In this document: piece after piece, positions 42,369-50,750 of the stretch
Numbering within the stretch: the stretch's first letter is position 1
Layout of the letters: each line of letters begins with the position of its first letter
Program-made: the position numbers and the translations under genes
DNA from: Pseudomonadota bacterium
GTDB lineage: Bacteria > Pseudomonadota > Alphaproteobacteria > Acetobacterales > Acetobacteraceae
Length of the DNA: 64,000 nucleotides
Direction: 5' to 3'
Assembly (NCBI GenBank): GCA_019351895.1
Contig: JABBOH010000011.1
Location: 1 to 64,000, forward strand
Notes under the pieces: generated by a model
What the model was told of the DNA's origin: nothing
Databases searched by the model: none
What the model saw: only the letters and a program-made list of their open reading frames with translations

Positions 42369-43743
42369 TCGAGGCCCACTTCTTGAACTGCATGTATTCG
42401 GGGATCTGCTGCACGCGCCACTGCTTGATCACCCGGTTCCAGATCTTGACCGCGTCCTCCGGGCCGCCGGATTTGGAGGTGATGACCTGTCCCGCGGGAA
42501 TATCGGCGTTGTTGTCGACCTCGGGCGGGATGTAGTTCTCCAGCCAAATGGACGTGTTCTTCGTATCCATCTCGAACATCTGCTTGGCCAGCGGGTCCTT
42601 GATGGTGGAGACGTCGAACCGCTTATCCGCCGGGAAGGCCCCGGTCGCCTGATAGAGCGAGGCGAGGTTGTCGGGGATGTGCAGCCAGGTGAGGAAAGCC
42701 GCATCCGCCGCCTTGTCCTTAGACCAGGTGGTGATGAACTCATCGGAGGACTGGGTCACGTCATAGGTCGGCGCGAGCTTGCCCGAGCCCCAGATCGGCG
42801 GCATGGCAACGCCGATGTTGTCCGCGCCCACCGCCTTCTCCCAGGTCAGCACATTGCCGTCCGTGGTGAAGGACATGGCGACCTTCTTCTGCGGAAACAG
42901 CTCCCAACCCTGGTTGAGGTTCAGCGATGCCACGTCCGTGTTGACGTAGCCCTTCGCCATCAGATTCTGCATCATGCCGTACATGTTCTGCAGCAGCGTA
43001 TCGAGTTGGGCCAGCTTGAAGCTGCCGGTGTTGCCGACGGCGTCCTTCAGCTCGCCCAGGGAGTTCAGCTCCTGCTTCAGGTAGATCGCGAACATCCAGG
43101 CGCCGAAATAGCCGTCGCTGTTGCCCATCCCCAAGGGCGTTATGCCGTGCGACTTGAGCGCCGCGCAGTCGGCCAGGAAGTCGCTCCAGGTCTTCGGCGG
43201 CGTGTTGGGATCGAGCCCCGCTTGCTTGAACAGCGCCTTGTTCCACACCAGAGGCACACCGATCAGGTAGATCGGCATGGCAATGATCTTGCCGCCGACC
43301 GTGTTCTCGTTCGTGTCGACCCAGTTGGCCGTCTCGCTGCTCGGGACGTAGTCGGAGATCGGCACCGCGGCCCCGTTCCAGTATGGCGTCAGCGTCGGCA
43401 GCGTTGCCCATTGCGAATCAATATCCGGTCCCGACTTGCTTTGCGCGGCAAGCCGGAAGGCGCCGATGAGGGTATCGGTCGACTGCGGAACGACATTGAT
43501 CTTCACGTCCGGATGCAGCTTCTCGTACGCTGCCACACGGCCGGTCATCCACTTGTCGATGCCCGGAATGTCGCTCTCACCCCAGAACCAGTAGGTGATG
43601 TTGCCGGCGTATGCGCCGTTGTCCGCGGCGCGTGCCGGGTGGCTCGTCATGCCGAGCAAGCCCGCGGCCCCCATGGCGGCACCGAGCAGCATACCACGCA
43701 GACGCCTGTGCGACGTGCGCTTGGCCTTCGTGAGCTTCAGCAT
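42361..43743 (-). CDS. Extracellular sugar-binding protein of the MalE type
   Basis: A 460-residue exported protein. The basic N-terminus and hydrophobic stretch GMLLGAAMGAAGLLGM end at a likely cleavage site after HPARA. The mature part is an SBP_bac_1/8 carbohydrate-binding protein: NITYWFWGESDIPG, LDPNTPPKTWSDFLADCAAL and VAMSFTTDGNVLTWEKAVG. The ATG that gives the signal peptide was chosen. Sits 46 bases after the GntR gene and is followed by both permeases. Confidence 0.9.
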   Translation of the reverse strand: MLKLTKAKRTSHRRLRGMLLGAAMGAAGLLGMTSHPARAADNGAYAGNITYWFWGESDIPGIDKWMTGRVAAYEKLHPDVKINVVPQSTDTLIGAFRLAAQSKSGPDIDSQWATLPTLTPYWNGAAVPISDYVPSSETANWVDTNENTVGGKIIAMPIYLIGVPLVWNKALFKQAGLDPNTPPKTWSDFLADCAALKSHGITPLGMGNSDGYFGAWMFAIYLKQELNSLGELKDAVGNTGSFKLAQLDTLLQNMYGMMQNLMAKGYVNTDVASLNLNQGWELFPQKKVAMSFTTDGNVLTWEKAVGADNIGVAMPPIWGSGKLAPTYDVTQSSDEFITTWSKDKAADAAFLTWLHIPDNLASLYQATGAFPADKRFDVSTIKDPLAKQMFEMDTKNTSIWLENYIPPEVDNNADIPAGQVITSKSGGPEDAVKIWNRVIKQWRVQQIPEYMQFKKWASNG

Positions 43744-43789
43744 GGTGTCGATCCTTCTGGTTGGGTGGATGCGAGAGAAGCGTGTCCGT

Positions 43790-44563
43790 TCAGTCGGCGG
43801 CTGTCGCGGCACGGGGTGATTGCTTCGGCGATACCACCTCACCGAGACGCCGAGCCTCAGGCACGTCCAGACGTCCCGCGAGATCCTCATAGGGCATCAG
43901 CACAAGACGGAAAGCTACATCCTCCGCCCAAGCGGCGTCACGGGCCGAGATGGCCTCCGCGAGTTCCTTGTGCAGGGGAAGCCCGCGCTCGAAAGCGCCG
44001 GGGTAATCCGTCGTCGTCAGAACCTGCTTGCGCATCAGCGTACCGAGGCGCCACCCGATGCTCGCCAGCAACGCATTGTGCGACGCCGTATGGATCGCTT
44101 GGTGGAAGACGAAGTCACGGTCGAAAATCAGCTCAGGATGCGTCAGACACTCCGAGTACGCATCGAACGCGGCCCGGATATGCTGACGCTCGGCGTCCGT
44201 CGCGCGCAAGGCCGCGAGATGCGCCGCGCGTGGTTCGACGATGAGCCGGAACTCCACCAGATCGAAGGAGTGCGTCATCGCGCCTTCAGACTCGCTGAGC
44301 CACAGCAAGACGTCCGGGTCCAGCAGGTTCCATTCGGAGCGCGGAAGTACCCTCGTGCCGATCTTGGGGCCGACCACGACGAGGTTCTTGCTCGCCAGCA
44401 CCTTCACCGCTTCCCGCAGCAGGTTGCGGCCGACGCCGAAAGAGGCCGCGAGTTCGGCCTCCACCGGCAGCGGGCCTTCATCGTAGTCGCCGCGCAGGAT
44501 CGCGCTGCCGAGCCCGTCGACGACCTGGCGGAACACCGTTCGCGGCGCCTCAGCTCTTGCCAC
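43790..44563 (-). CDS. GntR-family regulator, FadR/FCD type
   Basis: A 257-residue regulator. N-terminal winged helix (about 5-70): VFRQVVDGLGSAILRGDYDE, then LPVEAELAASFGVGRNLLRE. C-terminal FCD domain (about 90-230) with VEFRLIVEPRAAHLAAL, DRDFVFHQAIHTASHN and a late His, the metal/effector site. The GTG start with GAGGTG before it is inside the SDR stop region (14-base overlap). It likely controls this operon through the palindrome upstream of the SDR gene, responding to a sugar acid. Confidence 0.87.
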   Translation of the reverse strand: MARAEAPRTVFRQVVDGLGSAILRGDYDEGPLPVEAELAASFGVGRNLLREAVKVLASKNLVVVGPKIGTRVLPRSEWNLLDPDVLLWLSESEGAMTHSFDLVEFRLIVEPRAAHLAALRATDAERQHIRAAFDAYSECLTHPELIFDRDFVFHQAIHTASHNALLASIGWRLGTLMRKQVLTTTDYPGAFERGLPLHKELAEAISARDAAWAEDVAFRLVLMPYEDLAGRLDVPEARRLGEVVSPKQSPRAATAAD

Positions 44564-45347
44564 GATCGAACACCTCGACCACGTCGAGCTTGCCCTTGAA
44601 GGCGCTGTAGCCGCCGTCGCAGGCATAGATGCCGCCCGTCTGATAGCGCCCACGGTCGGACATCAGGAAGATCGCCATCTCGGCCACATCTTCGGCGGTC
44701 ATGATCGGCATGAGATGCATCCCCTCGATCCGGGCGCGCATCTCAGGCACGTCCAGAAACTCCCGCTGATGCGGGGTGTCGACGAAGCCCGGACAGATGG
44801 AGTTGACGCGCACGCCCTCGGGCGACAGGCCCGCCGCCATAGACCGCGTCATGGACACCACGCCGCCCTTCGCGGCGGTGTATGCGTCGAGGCCCGCCTG
44901 ACCGAGCAACGCGTCCGAAGTCGCCGTCAGCACGATGCTGCCATGACGTTGCTTCAGCATCTGCTGGCCGACGTATTTGCAGACGTGGAAGGTGCCGGTG
45001 AGCACCAGAGAGATGATGGACTCCCAGACGGACTCGGGAAGCTCGGTCACTCGCCGGTCGCTTTTATTGACCAGCGGCACGGACATCGCGGTATGGAACA
45101 GCCCGTCGATGCGGCCGTGTCGCGCGATGACGGCCGCGACCATCGCCTGGACCGAGGCGCTGTCCCGCACATCCACCGGCAGAGCCTGCCCGCCGCATTC
45201 CGCGGCCACACCCTCGGCGGCATCAAGCGCGAGATCGGCGACGACGACCCGCGCCCCATCCCGCGCCGCGAGCCGGGCACCGGCGGCGCCGATACCGGAA
45301 CCGCCGCCTGTTATGACAACAATTTTCTCCGCAAGCAGATTGGTCAT
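44550..45347 (-). CDS. Short-chain dehydrogenase/reductase heading the sugar ABC operon
   Basis: A 265-residue classical SDR: TGGGSGIGAAGARLAARDGA binds NAD(P), HGSIVLTATSDALLGQAGLD followed by AYTAAKGG holds Ser-Tyr-Lys, and YQTGGIYACDGG ends the fold. It is the first gene of the operon, directly behind a palindromic operator candidate. It probably oxidises the imported sugar or sugar acid. The ATG giving MTNLLAEKIVVITGG was taken. Confidence 0.88.
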   Translation of the reverse strand: MTNLLAEKIVVITGGGSGIGAAGARLAARDGARVVVADLALDAAEGVAAECGGQALPVDVRDSASVQAMVAAVIARHGRIDGLFHTAMSVPLVNKSDRRVTELPESVWESIISLVLTGTFHVCKYVGQQMLKQRHGSIVLTATSDALLGQAGLDAYTAAKGGVVSMTRSMAAGLSPEGVRVNSICPGFVDTPHQREFLDVPEMRARIEGMHLMPIMTAEDVAEMAIFLMSDRGRYQTGGIYACDGGYSAFKGKLDVVEVFDRGKS

Positions 45348-45377
45348 CGTCGCTCTCTCGACCATTGACGAACTTGA

Positions 45378-45390
45378 TCCTATCATAGGA
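45378..45390. promoter_or_regulatory. Palindrome TCCTAT-C-ATAGGA between divergent operons
   Basis: A perfect 6-bp inverted repeat with one-base centre, 31 bases from the SDR start and 47 from the oxidase start. FadR-type GntR proteins bind short palindromes of this size, and a GntR gene lies in the operon, so autoregulation is likely. Confidence 0.6.
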
Positions 45391-45436
45391 CGATTAGTCA
45401 AGCGCGGCTATCGGCCTGAATAGGATCTTCCTCCAC

Positions 45437-46654
45437 GTGACGAAAACCGCCGACGCCATCGTTATCGGCTCCGGTGCGCTCGGCGGCAGCGCGGCCTTGC
45501 ACCTCGCCCGCGCCGGCTACCGCACGTTCCTGCTCGACCGCCACGCGATCGCAAGCCAAACCTCCCCTCGCGCCGCCGGCCTCAGCGCCATGCTTCGGCC
45601 GAGCGCCCTGATGACACGGCTCGCCGTCCGCGGCGTGGCGCTGCTCGATCGCTTCGAGGACGAGACCGGCATTCCGGTGGGGCTGACGCATAGCGGCAGC
45701 CTCAAGCTTGCGCGCAGCCCGGCGCTCGCCGCGCAGCTTGCCAGCGAGATGGAGCTTTCCGCCTCGCGCGGCGTCACGGCGCGGCTGATCGGCGCGCGGG
45801 AGGCGAGCGCGATGATGCCGCTGCTGCGGGCGCGCGATGCCGCGGCAATCGCTCATTACCCCGACGATGTCTATCTCGACGCCGCCCTCTTCACGCGCGG
45901 CGTGGCGCAGGCGGCCGCCGATTGCGGCGCCACGCTGATGCCGGACACGATGGTCACCGAGGTCCTGGTCGGCGGGAGCCGCGTTCGTGGGGTGAAGACC
46001 GACCAGGGGGAGATCGCGGCCCCGATCGTGGTCGACGCGGCGGGCGCGTGGGCGCGCAGCCTCGCGCGGTATGCCGTGTTGCCGATGGTCGCGGTGCGGC
46101 ACCAGCTGCTGGTCACGCGACCCCTTGCCGGAGTGCGGCCCGAGCAGCCGGTCACGCGCATCCTGGACGCCAACGTCTATGTCCGCCCCTGCGACGGCGG
46201 CCTCATGCTCGGCGGCTACGAAAGCAAGCCGCTTCTGCTAGACGCAGTACCCGCCGACGTCGCCGACATGCCGATCGATCACGCGGTGCTGCGCGACCTC
46301 GCGGAGGCGGTCGCCGCCGAATTCCCGAGCTTCGCGGATCTCTCGGGCGCAAGCCTGCGCGGCGGGATGCCCACCATGACGCTGGATGACGAACATCTCA
46401 TCGGCCCGGTGCCGGGCACGGCGGGCTTTTTCGTCATCGGCGGCTGCAATGTGGGCGGTCTCTCCACTGCTCTCGCCTTCGCCGAGGAACTCTGCCGCAT
46501 CATCGCCGATCCGGGCGCGGCGGACACGCTCGCCCCGCTCCTGCCGGCGCGCTTCACCGGCCAGGACGTTTCGGAGGACGCTTTGCGGAAGGCCTGCCGC
46601 CTGCATTACGGCCAGCACTACTGGTCGGCCGCCGCGCGCGCGGCCGGCGGATAG
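45437..46654 (+). CDS. FAD-dependent oxidoreductase, D-amino-acid/sarcosine oxidase (DAO) family
   Basis: A 405-residue flavoprotein. IVIGSGALGGSAALHLARAG is the FAD-binding loop and FVIGGCNVGGLSTALAFAEE the C-terminal FAD segment. Members oxidise amines such as D-amino acids, sarcosine, glycine or opines. GTG start. It begins a plus-strand pair with the M24 peptidase, five bases apart, divergent from the sugar operon and convergent with the dipeptide transporter. Amine oxidation after peptide or opine hydrolysis is a fair guess. Confidence 0.85.
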   Translation: MTKTADAIVIGSGALGGSAALHLARAGYRTFLLDRHAIASQTSPRAAGLSAMLRPSALMTRLAVRGVALLDRFEDETGIPVGLTHSGSLKLARSPALAAQLASEMELSASRGVTARLIGAREASAMMPLLRARDAAAIAHYPDDVYLDAALFTRGVAQAAADCGATLMPDTMVTEVLVGGSRVRGVKTDQGEIAAPIVVDAAGAWARSLARYAVLPMVAVRHQLLVTRPLAGVRPEQPVTRILDANVYVRPCDGGLMLGGYESKPLLLDAVPADVADMPIDHAVLRDLAEAVAAEFPSFADLSGASLRGGMPTMTLDDEHLIGPVPGTAGFFVIGGCNVGGLSTALAFAEELCRIIADPGAADTLAPLLPARFTGQDVSEDALRKACRLHYGQHYWSAAARAAGG

Positions 46655-46659
46655 CCACC

Positions 46660-47775
46660 ATGGACGAACGCTTGCAACGGACGGTCGAGGCGCTGCGGGA
46701 AAGCGGTGCCGATTGGGCCGTGCTCAGCGGCGTTGACAGCATCGCCTATGCGCTCGGCTATGTGCCGGCGATCGAAACCGGGGTCTCGTCCTTCTCGGCG
46801 GGCCCGACGCTCGCCATCATCGGCAGGGACGGGGCGGCCGGCCTGCTCGGCGTGCCGAGCGAAACGGCGATGCCGCGCGAGGGCACCATCATCCTATACA
46901 ACGACTACGGCGCAAGCCATGCGCAGCCGGCCTCCGCCTGCTACCGCCGATCGCTCGCCGACCTGCGGCGCGTCCTGGGCGTCGGTGATGGCCGCATCGC
47001 CTTCGAACCGGCAACGCATCCCGCCATCGCGGATGCGGAACTCGGCGCCGCGACAATCGACCTCACGCCCGCCTTCCGGCGTCAGCGCATGACCAAGACA
47101 GCGGCCGAGATCACAGCCCTCCGCCGTTCGGCCGGGGTCGCCGCCATCGGCCAGACGCGCATGATGGAGGCAATCCAGCCCGGGCTCACCGAACTCGAAC
47201 TCTTCGCCAAGATCCGCGGCGCGATGGAAGGTGCTGCAGGCGCGCGCATCGCGGTCGGGGGCGATCTCCTCTCGGGCGTTGCGCGAACCGCCGGGATGAG
47301 CGGCTGGCCCACCGACCGGATCATCGAGACGGGGGACGCCGTCATATCCGACCTCGCCCCGAGGATCGACGGCTACTGGGGAGATTCCTGCACGACCATC
47401 GTGCTCGGCACGCCGACCCTGCCGCAGGCGCGGCTGTTCGCGGCCGCCCGCCATGCGCTGGACCATGCCATCGCTGAAATCCGTCCCGGCATGACCGCGT
47501 CTGCCGTCCACCGCATGATCCGCGGCGTCGTGCAGAGCGCCGGCTTCGATTACCCTCACCATACCGGCCACAGCATCGGAACCGCTCCGCACGAGCATCC
47601 GCGCCTCTGCGACGGCGAGCAGACGGTCCTGCGTCCCGGCATGGTGCTGATGGTGGAGCCGGGCGCTTACGATCCGGCGATCGGCGGCGCGCGCACCGAG
47701 TGGATGCTCCACCTGACGGAAACGGGCTGCGTGCCCCTGGCACCCTTCCCCTTGCGGGTCGCGGTCAGCGCTTAG
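46660..47775 (+). CDS. M24-family metallopeptidase (Xaa-Pro dipeptidase / creatinase fold)
   Basis: A 371-residue enzyme with a creatinase-like N-terminal domain (about 1-140) and a pita-bread domain. Metal ligands are in place: Asp in DLAPRIDGYWGDS (two), His in HHTGHSIG, Glu in VEPGAYD, and a late Glu in RTEWMLHL. It could cleave Xaa-Pro dipeptides or, like creatinase, an amidino compound. Co-transcribed with the DAO-type oxidase, which could oxidise the released amine, as sarcosine oxidase does after creatinase. Confidence 0.87.
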   Translation: MDERLQRTVEALRESGADWAVLSGVDSIAYALGYVPAIETGVSSFSAGPTLAIIGRDGAAGLLGVPSETAMPREGTIILYNDYGASHAQPASACYRRSLADLRRVLGVGDGRIAFEPATHPAIADAELGAATIDLTPAFRRQRMTKTAAEITALRRSAGVAAIGQTRMMEAIQPGLTELELFAKIRGAMEGAAGARIAVGGDLLSGVARTAGMSGWPTDRIIETGDAVISDLAPRIDGYWGDSCTTIVLGTPTLPQARLFAAARHALDHAIAEIRPGMTASAVHRMIRGVVQSAGFDYPHHTGHSIGTAPHEHPRLCDGEQTVLRPGMVLMVEPGAYDPAIGGARTEWMLHLTETGCVPLAPFPLRVAVSA

Positions 47776-47802
47776 GCAGCCATCCGGCAGCCCGAACGAT
47801 CT

Positions 47803-48876
47803 TCAGGCGATCCCGTCCTCCATCGCCGCGACATGGCAGGCGGCGAGCCGGCCGTCGCTCAACGGCGCCAGTACCGGACGCACAACGCGACAACGCTCGA
47901 TGGCGGCGGGGCAGCGCGGGTGGAAGGCGCAGCCCGGCGGCGGATTGACCGGGCTCGGCAACTCGCCTTTGAGCGCGGCCTCCGTGCTGCCGCGCCGCGT
48001 GGGGTCCAACTCGGGCGCCGCTTCCAGCAGCGCGCGCGTGTAGGGGTGGCGGGGGCGCGCGAACAGCGCCTCGGTCTCGGCCAATTCCACGACGCGGCCC
48101 AGATACATGACGGCGACGCGATGCGAGAGATGCCGCACCAGCCGAAGATCATGAGCGATGAAAAGGACGGTGAGGTGCAGACGCTCCTGCAACTCAAGCA
48201 GCAGGTTCACCATCTGCGCCTGCACCGAAACATCGAGCGCCGAGACCAGTTCATCCGCGATCAGGCAGTCGGGTTCGAGCGCGAGCGCACGGGCGATGCC
48301 GATGCGCTGGCGCTGGCCGCCGCTGAACTCATGGGGCCTGCGCCCGGCGGCGCTCTGCGGCAGATGCACCATGTCCATCAACGCCGCGATGCGCGCCGGC
48401 ATATCGCGCCGCGCGCACATCCGGTGGACCGAGAGCGCCTCCGCGATGGTGGCGCGGACGGTCATGCGCGGGTTGAGCGAGCCATAGGGGTCCTGGAACA
48501 CCATCTGCACACGGCGGTTGAAGCGCCGGAGCGCTGTCCCGCTGAGCCCCCCGACATCGAGCCCGTCATAGGTTACGCGGCCGCTATCCATCCGGTGCAG
48601 ACGCACGAGGCAACGCGCGAGCGTGGATTTGCCGCAGCCGCTCTCGCCGACGATGCCAAGCGTCTCCCCCCGCCGCACCGTGAGGTTGACCTCGGTCAGG
48701 GCATGAACGCGGCGCGGCGGCTGCCCGCTCACGAGGTCGGCGAAGCTGCGGGGACGCCTGAAGGTCTTCGTGAGTTTCTCCACGACCAGCACAGGTTCGC
48801 CGGGGGCCGAGCGGGTCAGAGGCTCGGTCGCCTGGGCCGGCGCGGCCAGGTCCACGGTGGACAATTCCATGGTCAT
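47803..48876 (-). CDS. Dipeptide/oligopeptide ABC transporter ATPase, DppF type
   Basis: A 357-residue ATPase. GIVGESGCGKST is Walker A, FSGGQRQRIGIARAL the signature, and LIADELVSALDVS Walker B, where Leu replaces the usual Pro after DE. The C-terminal GCAFHPRCPAAIERC is the cysteine-rich oligopeptide-transport tail. The ATG overlaps the DppD stop (ATGA). It is the last gene of the transporter operon. Confidence 0.92.
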   Translation of the reverse strand: MTMELSTVDLAAPAQATEPLTRSAPGEPVLVVEKLTKTFRRPRSFADLVSGQPPRRVHALTEVNLTVRRGETLGIVGESGCGKSTLARCLVRLHRMDSGRVTYDGLDVGGLSGTALRRFNRRVQMVFQDPYGSLNPRMTVRATIAEALSVHRMCARRDMPARIAALMDMVHLPQSAAGRRPHEFSGGQRQRIGIARALALEPDCLIADELVSALDVSVQAQMVNLLLELQERLHLTVLFIAHDLRLVRHLSHRVAVMYLGRVVELAETEALFARPRHPYTRALLEAAPELDPTRRGSTEAALKGELPSPVNPPPGCAFHPRCPAAIERCRVVRPVLAPLSDGRLAACHVAAMEDGIA

Positions 48877-49874
48877 GCCGCCCATTCGGTCGCCTCCAGC
48901 CGGTCCCCATGAATGCAGGCGGAAAGCCGGCCTTCCGCAGCTGGGACCAGCGGCGGGCGCCCGGCCGCGCAGGCGGCGGTGGCGAAGCCGCAGCGCGGCA
49001 TGAAGGCGCAAGTAGCGCCGACGGTATCGGGCGGCGGCGGCGCGCCCGCGATCGGCCGAAGCGGCTGGCGTGCATGCCGCGCATCGGGAACCGAGCGGAG
49101 CAGGCCGAGCGTGTAGGCGTGACGCGGCGTGGCGAAGACCGGGCCGACCGCGCCATATTCCGCCACGCGGCCCGCATAGAGCACGGCAACGCGGTCGCAG
49201 CTTTGCGCCACCACGCCGAGGTCGTGCGTGACCAGGATCACCGCCATCCCGAGCGTCTCGCGCAGATGTTGCAGCAGCTTGAGGATCTGGTCCTGGATGG
49301 TCACGTCCAGCGCCGTTGTCGGCTCATCGGCGAGCAGCAGTGTCGGATTGGAGGCCAGCGCGATCGCGATCATCGCGCGCTGCCGCATGCCGCCCGAGAA
49401 TTGGTGCGGAAAATCGTGGACGCGTTGCGCGGGGGCCGGGATGCCCACGAGGTTGAGAAGCTCCACCGCCCGAGCGCGACGGGCGGCACGGCCAAGATCG
49501 GTGTGGGCCGCGAGGTTCTCGAGAATCTGCGCGCCGACGCTCAGCACCGGGTTGAGCGCCGTCATCGGCTCCTGGAAGATCATGCCGATCTCGCGGCCGC
49601 GAATGGCGCGCATCTCGGCCTCGCGGAGCGGCACGAGGTCGCGCCCGCGCCAAAGCACTTGGCCGGTGACCTGCCCCGGCGGGCGGATGAGCCGCAGGAT
49701 GGAACGCAGCGTCATGCTCTTGCCGGAGCCGGACTCTCCGACCAGCCCCAGGATCTCGCCAGGTTGCACATCGAGATCGACGCCGTCGACCACAGTGACA
49801 CGCCCGCCTTCGGTCGCGAGGGTCGTCCGCAACGCGCGGATGGAGAGCAGCGGCCCGCCGTTGTCATGCATCAT
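48873..49874 (-). CDS. Dipeptide/oligopeptide ABC transporter ATPase, DppD type
   Basis: A 333-residue ATPase with Walker A GLVGESGSGKSMT, signature FSGGMRQRAMIAIAL, and Walker B LLLADEPTTALDVT. The late CAFMPRCGFATAAC is the usual cysteine-containing tail. Its start overlaps the permease stop, and its stop overlaps the DppF start. Powers the peptide-type importer together with DppF. Confidence 0.93.
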   Translation of the reverse strand: MMHDNGGPLLSIRALRTTLATEGGRVTVVDGVDLDVQPGEILGLVGESGSGKSMTLRSILRLIRPPGQVTGQVLWRGRDLVPLREAEMRAIRGREIGMIFQEPMTALNPVLSVGAQILENLAAHTDLGRAARRARAVELLNLVGIPAPAQRVHDFPHQFSGGMRQRAMIAIALASNPTLLLADEPTTALDVTIQDQILKLLQHLRETLGMAVILVTHDLGVVAQSCDRVAVLYAGRVAEYGAVGPVFATPRHAYTLGLLRSVPDARHARQPLRPIAGAPPPPDTVGATCAFMPRCGFATAACAAGRPPLVPAAEGRLSACIHGDRLEATEWAA

Positions 49875-50740
49875 CGCTTCACCGCCAGCAGATCGGCGAC
49901 GCCGTCACCGAGCAGGCTGAGCCCGGTGCCGCAGAGCACGATGGCCATGCCGGGGAACACGGACATCCACCAGGCGGTGTCCATGAAGTTCTTGCCGTCG
50001 GAGACGAGCACGCCCCATTCGGCGGTCGGCGGCTGCGCGCCGAGGCCGAGATAGCCGAGGCTCGATCCCAGCAGGATATCCAGTGCCATGTCGGTCATCC
50101 AGTAGACGACGACGGCGATCATCGCGTTCGGCAGAAGGTGGCGGAAGATGATGCGCATGTCGCTGTAGCCCATGACCCGCCCTGCGGCGGCGAAATCCGC
50201 CTGCCGCAGCACCATCACTTCCGAGCGCACGAGGCGCGCGTAGAAGACCCAGCTGACGGCGGTGACCGCAATGTAGACGTTGTTCAACCCCGGCCCGAGC
50301 ACGGCGACGATAGCGATGACCAGCACCATGAAGGGGAAGGTGATGACGAGGTCGACGAGGCGCCCGAAGATCGCGTCGGTGATGCCGCCGTAATAGCCGA
50401 CGAGAGCGCCGATGACGGTGCCGATGATCAACGACGGGACGGTGCAGAAGAGCGCGATCTGGATATCGACCTGCGCCGCCCAGATGATGCGCGACAGCAC
50501 GTCGCGGCCAAAGTTGTCGGTGCCCAAAAGGTGGGTCCATCGTGGCCCGACCTGGAGGTTATTGTAGTCGAATGCGAGCGGGTCGTAGGGCGCGATCAAC
50601 CCCGGGGCCACCGCGCAGACGAGGAAGAACAGCGTGATGACGATGCCGAGGGCGAGCGGGACGGAGATTTTGACCCGTCTGCGGCGCGGCACGACCTCCT
50701 CGTCCGGGACCTCCGAGAGCGTGGGCGCGGCGCCGCTCAT
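49871..50740 (-). CDS. Dipeptide-type ABC transporter permease, DppC type
   Basis: A 289-residue permease with a charged N-terminus (about 1-25), one helix, and the DppC-type extracellular linker LGTDNFGRDVLSRIIW, then five helices. The ATPase-docking loop is near GRVMGYSDMRIIFRHLLPNA. GAGGGTGC precedes the ATG, ten bases after the DppB stop. Confidence 0.92.
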   Translation of the reverse strand: MSGAAPTLSEVPDEEVVPRRRRVKISVPLALGIVITLFFLVCAVAPGLIAPYDPLAFDYNNLQVGPRWTHLLGTDNFGRDVLSRIIWAAQVDIQIALFCTVPSLIIGTVIGALVGYYGGITDAIFGRLVDLVITFPFMVLVIAIVAVLGPGLNNVYIAVTAVSWVFYARLVRSEVMVLRQADFAAAGRVMGYSDMRIIFRHLLPNAMIAVVVYWMTDMALDILLGSSLGYLGLGAQPPTAEWGVLVSDGKNFMDTAWWMSVFPGMAIVLCGTGLSLLGDGVADLLAVKR

Positions 50741-50750
50741 CCGTGCACCC

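Noticed and set aside
42280..44244. A 654-codon plus-strand open frame
   Set aside because: Antisense to the sugar-binding protein and GntR genes.
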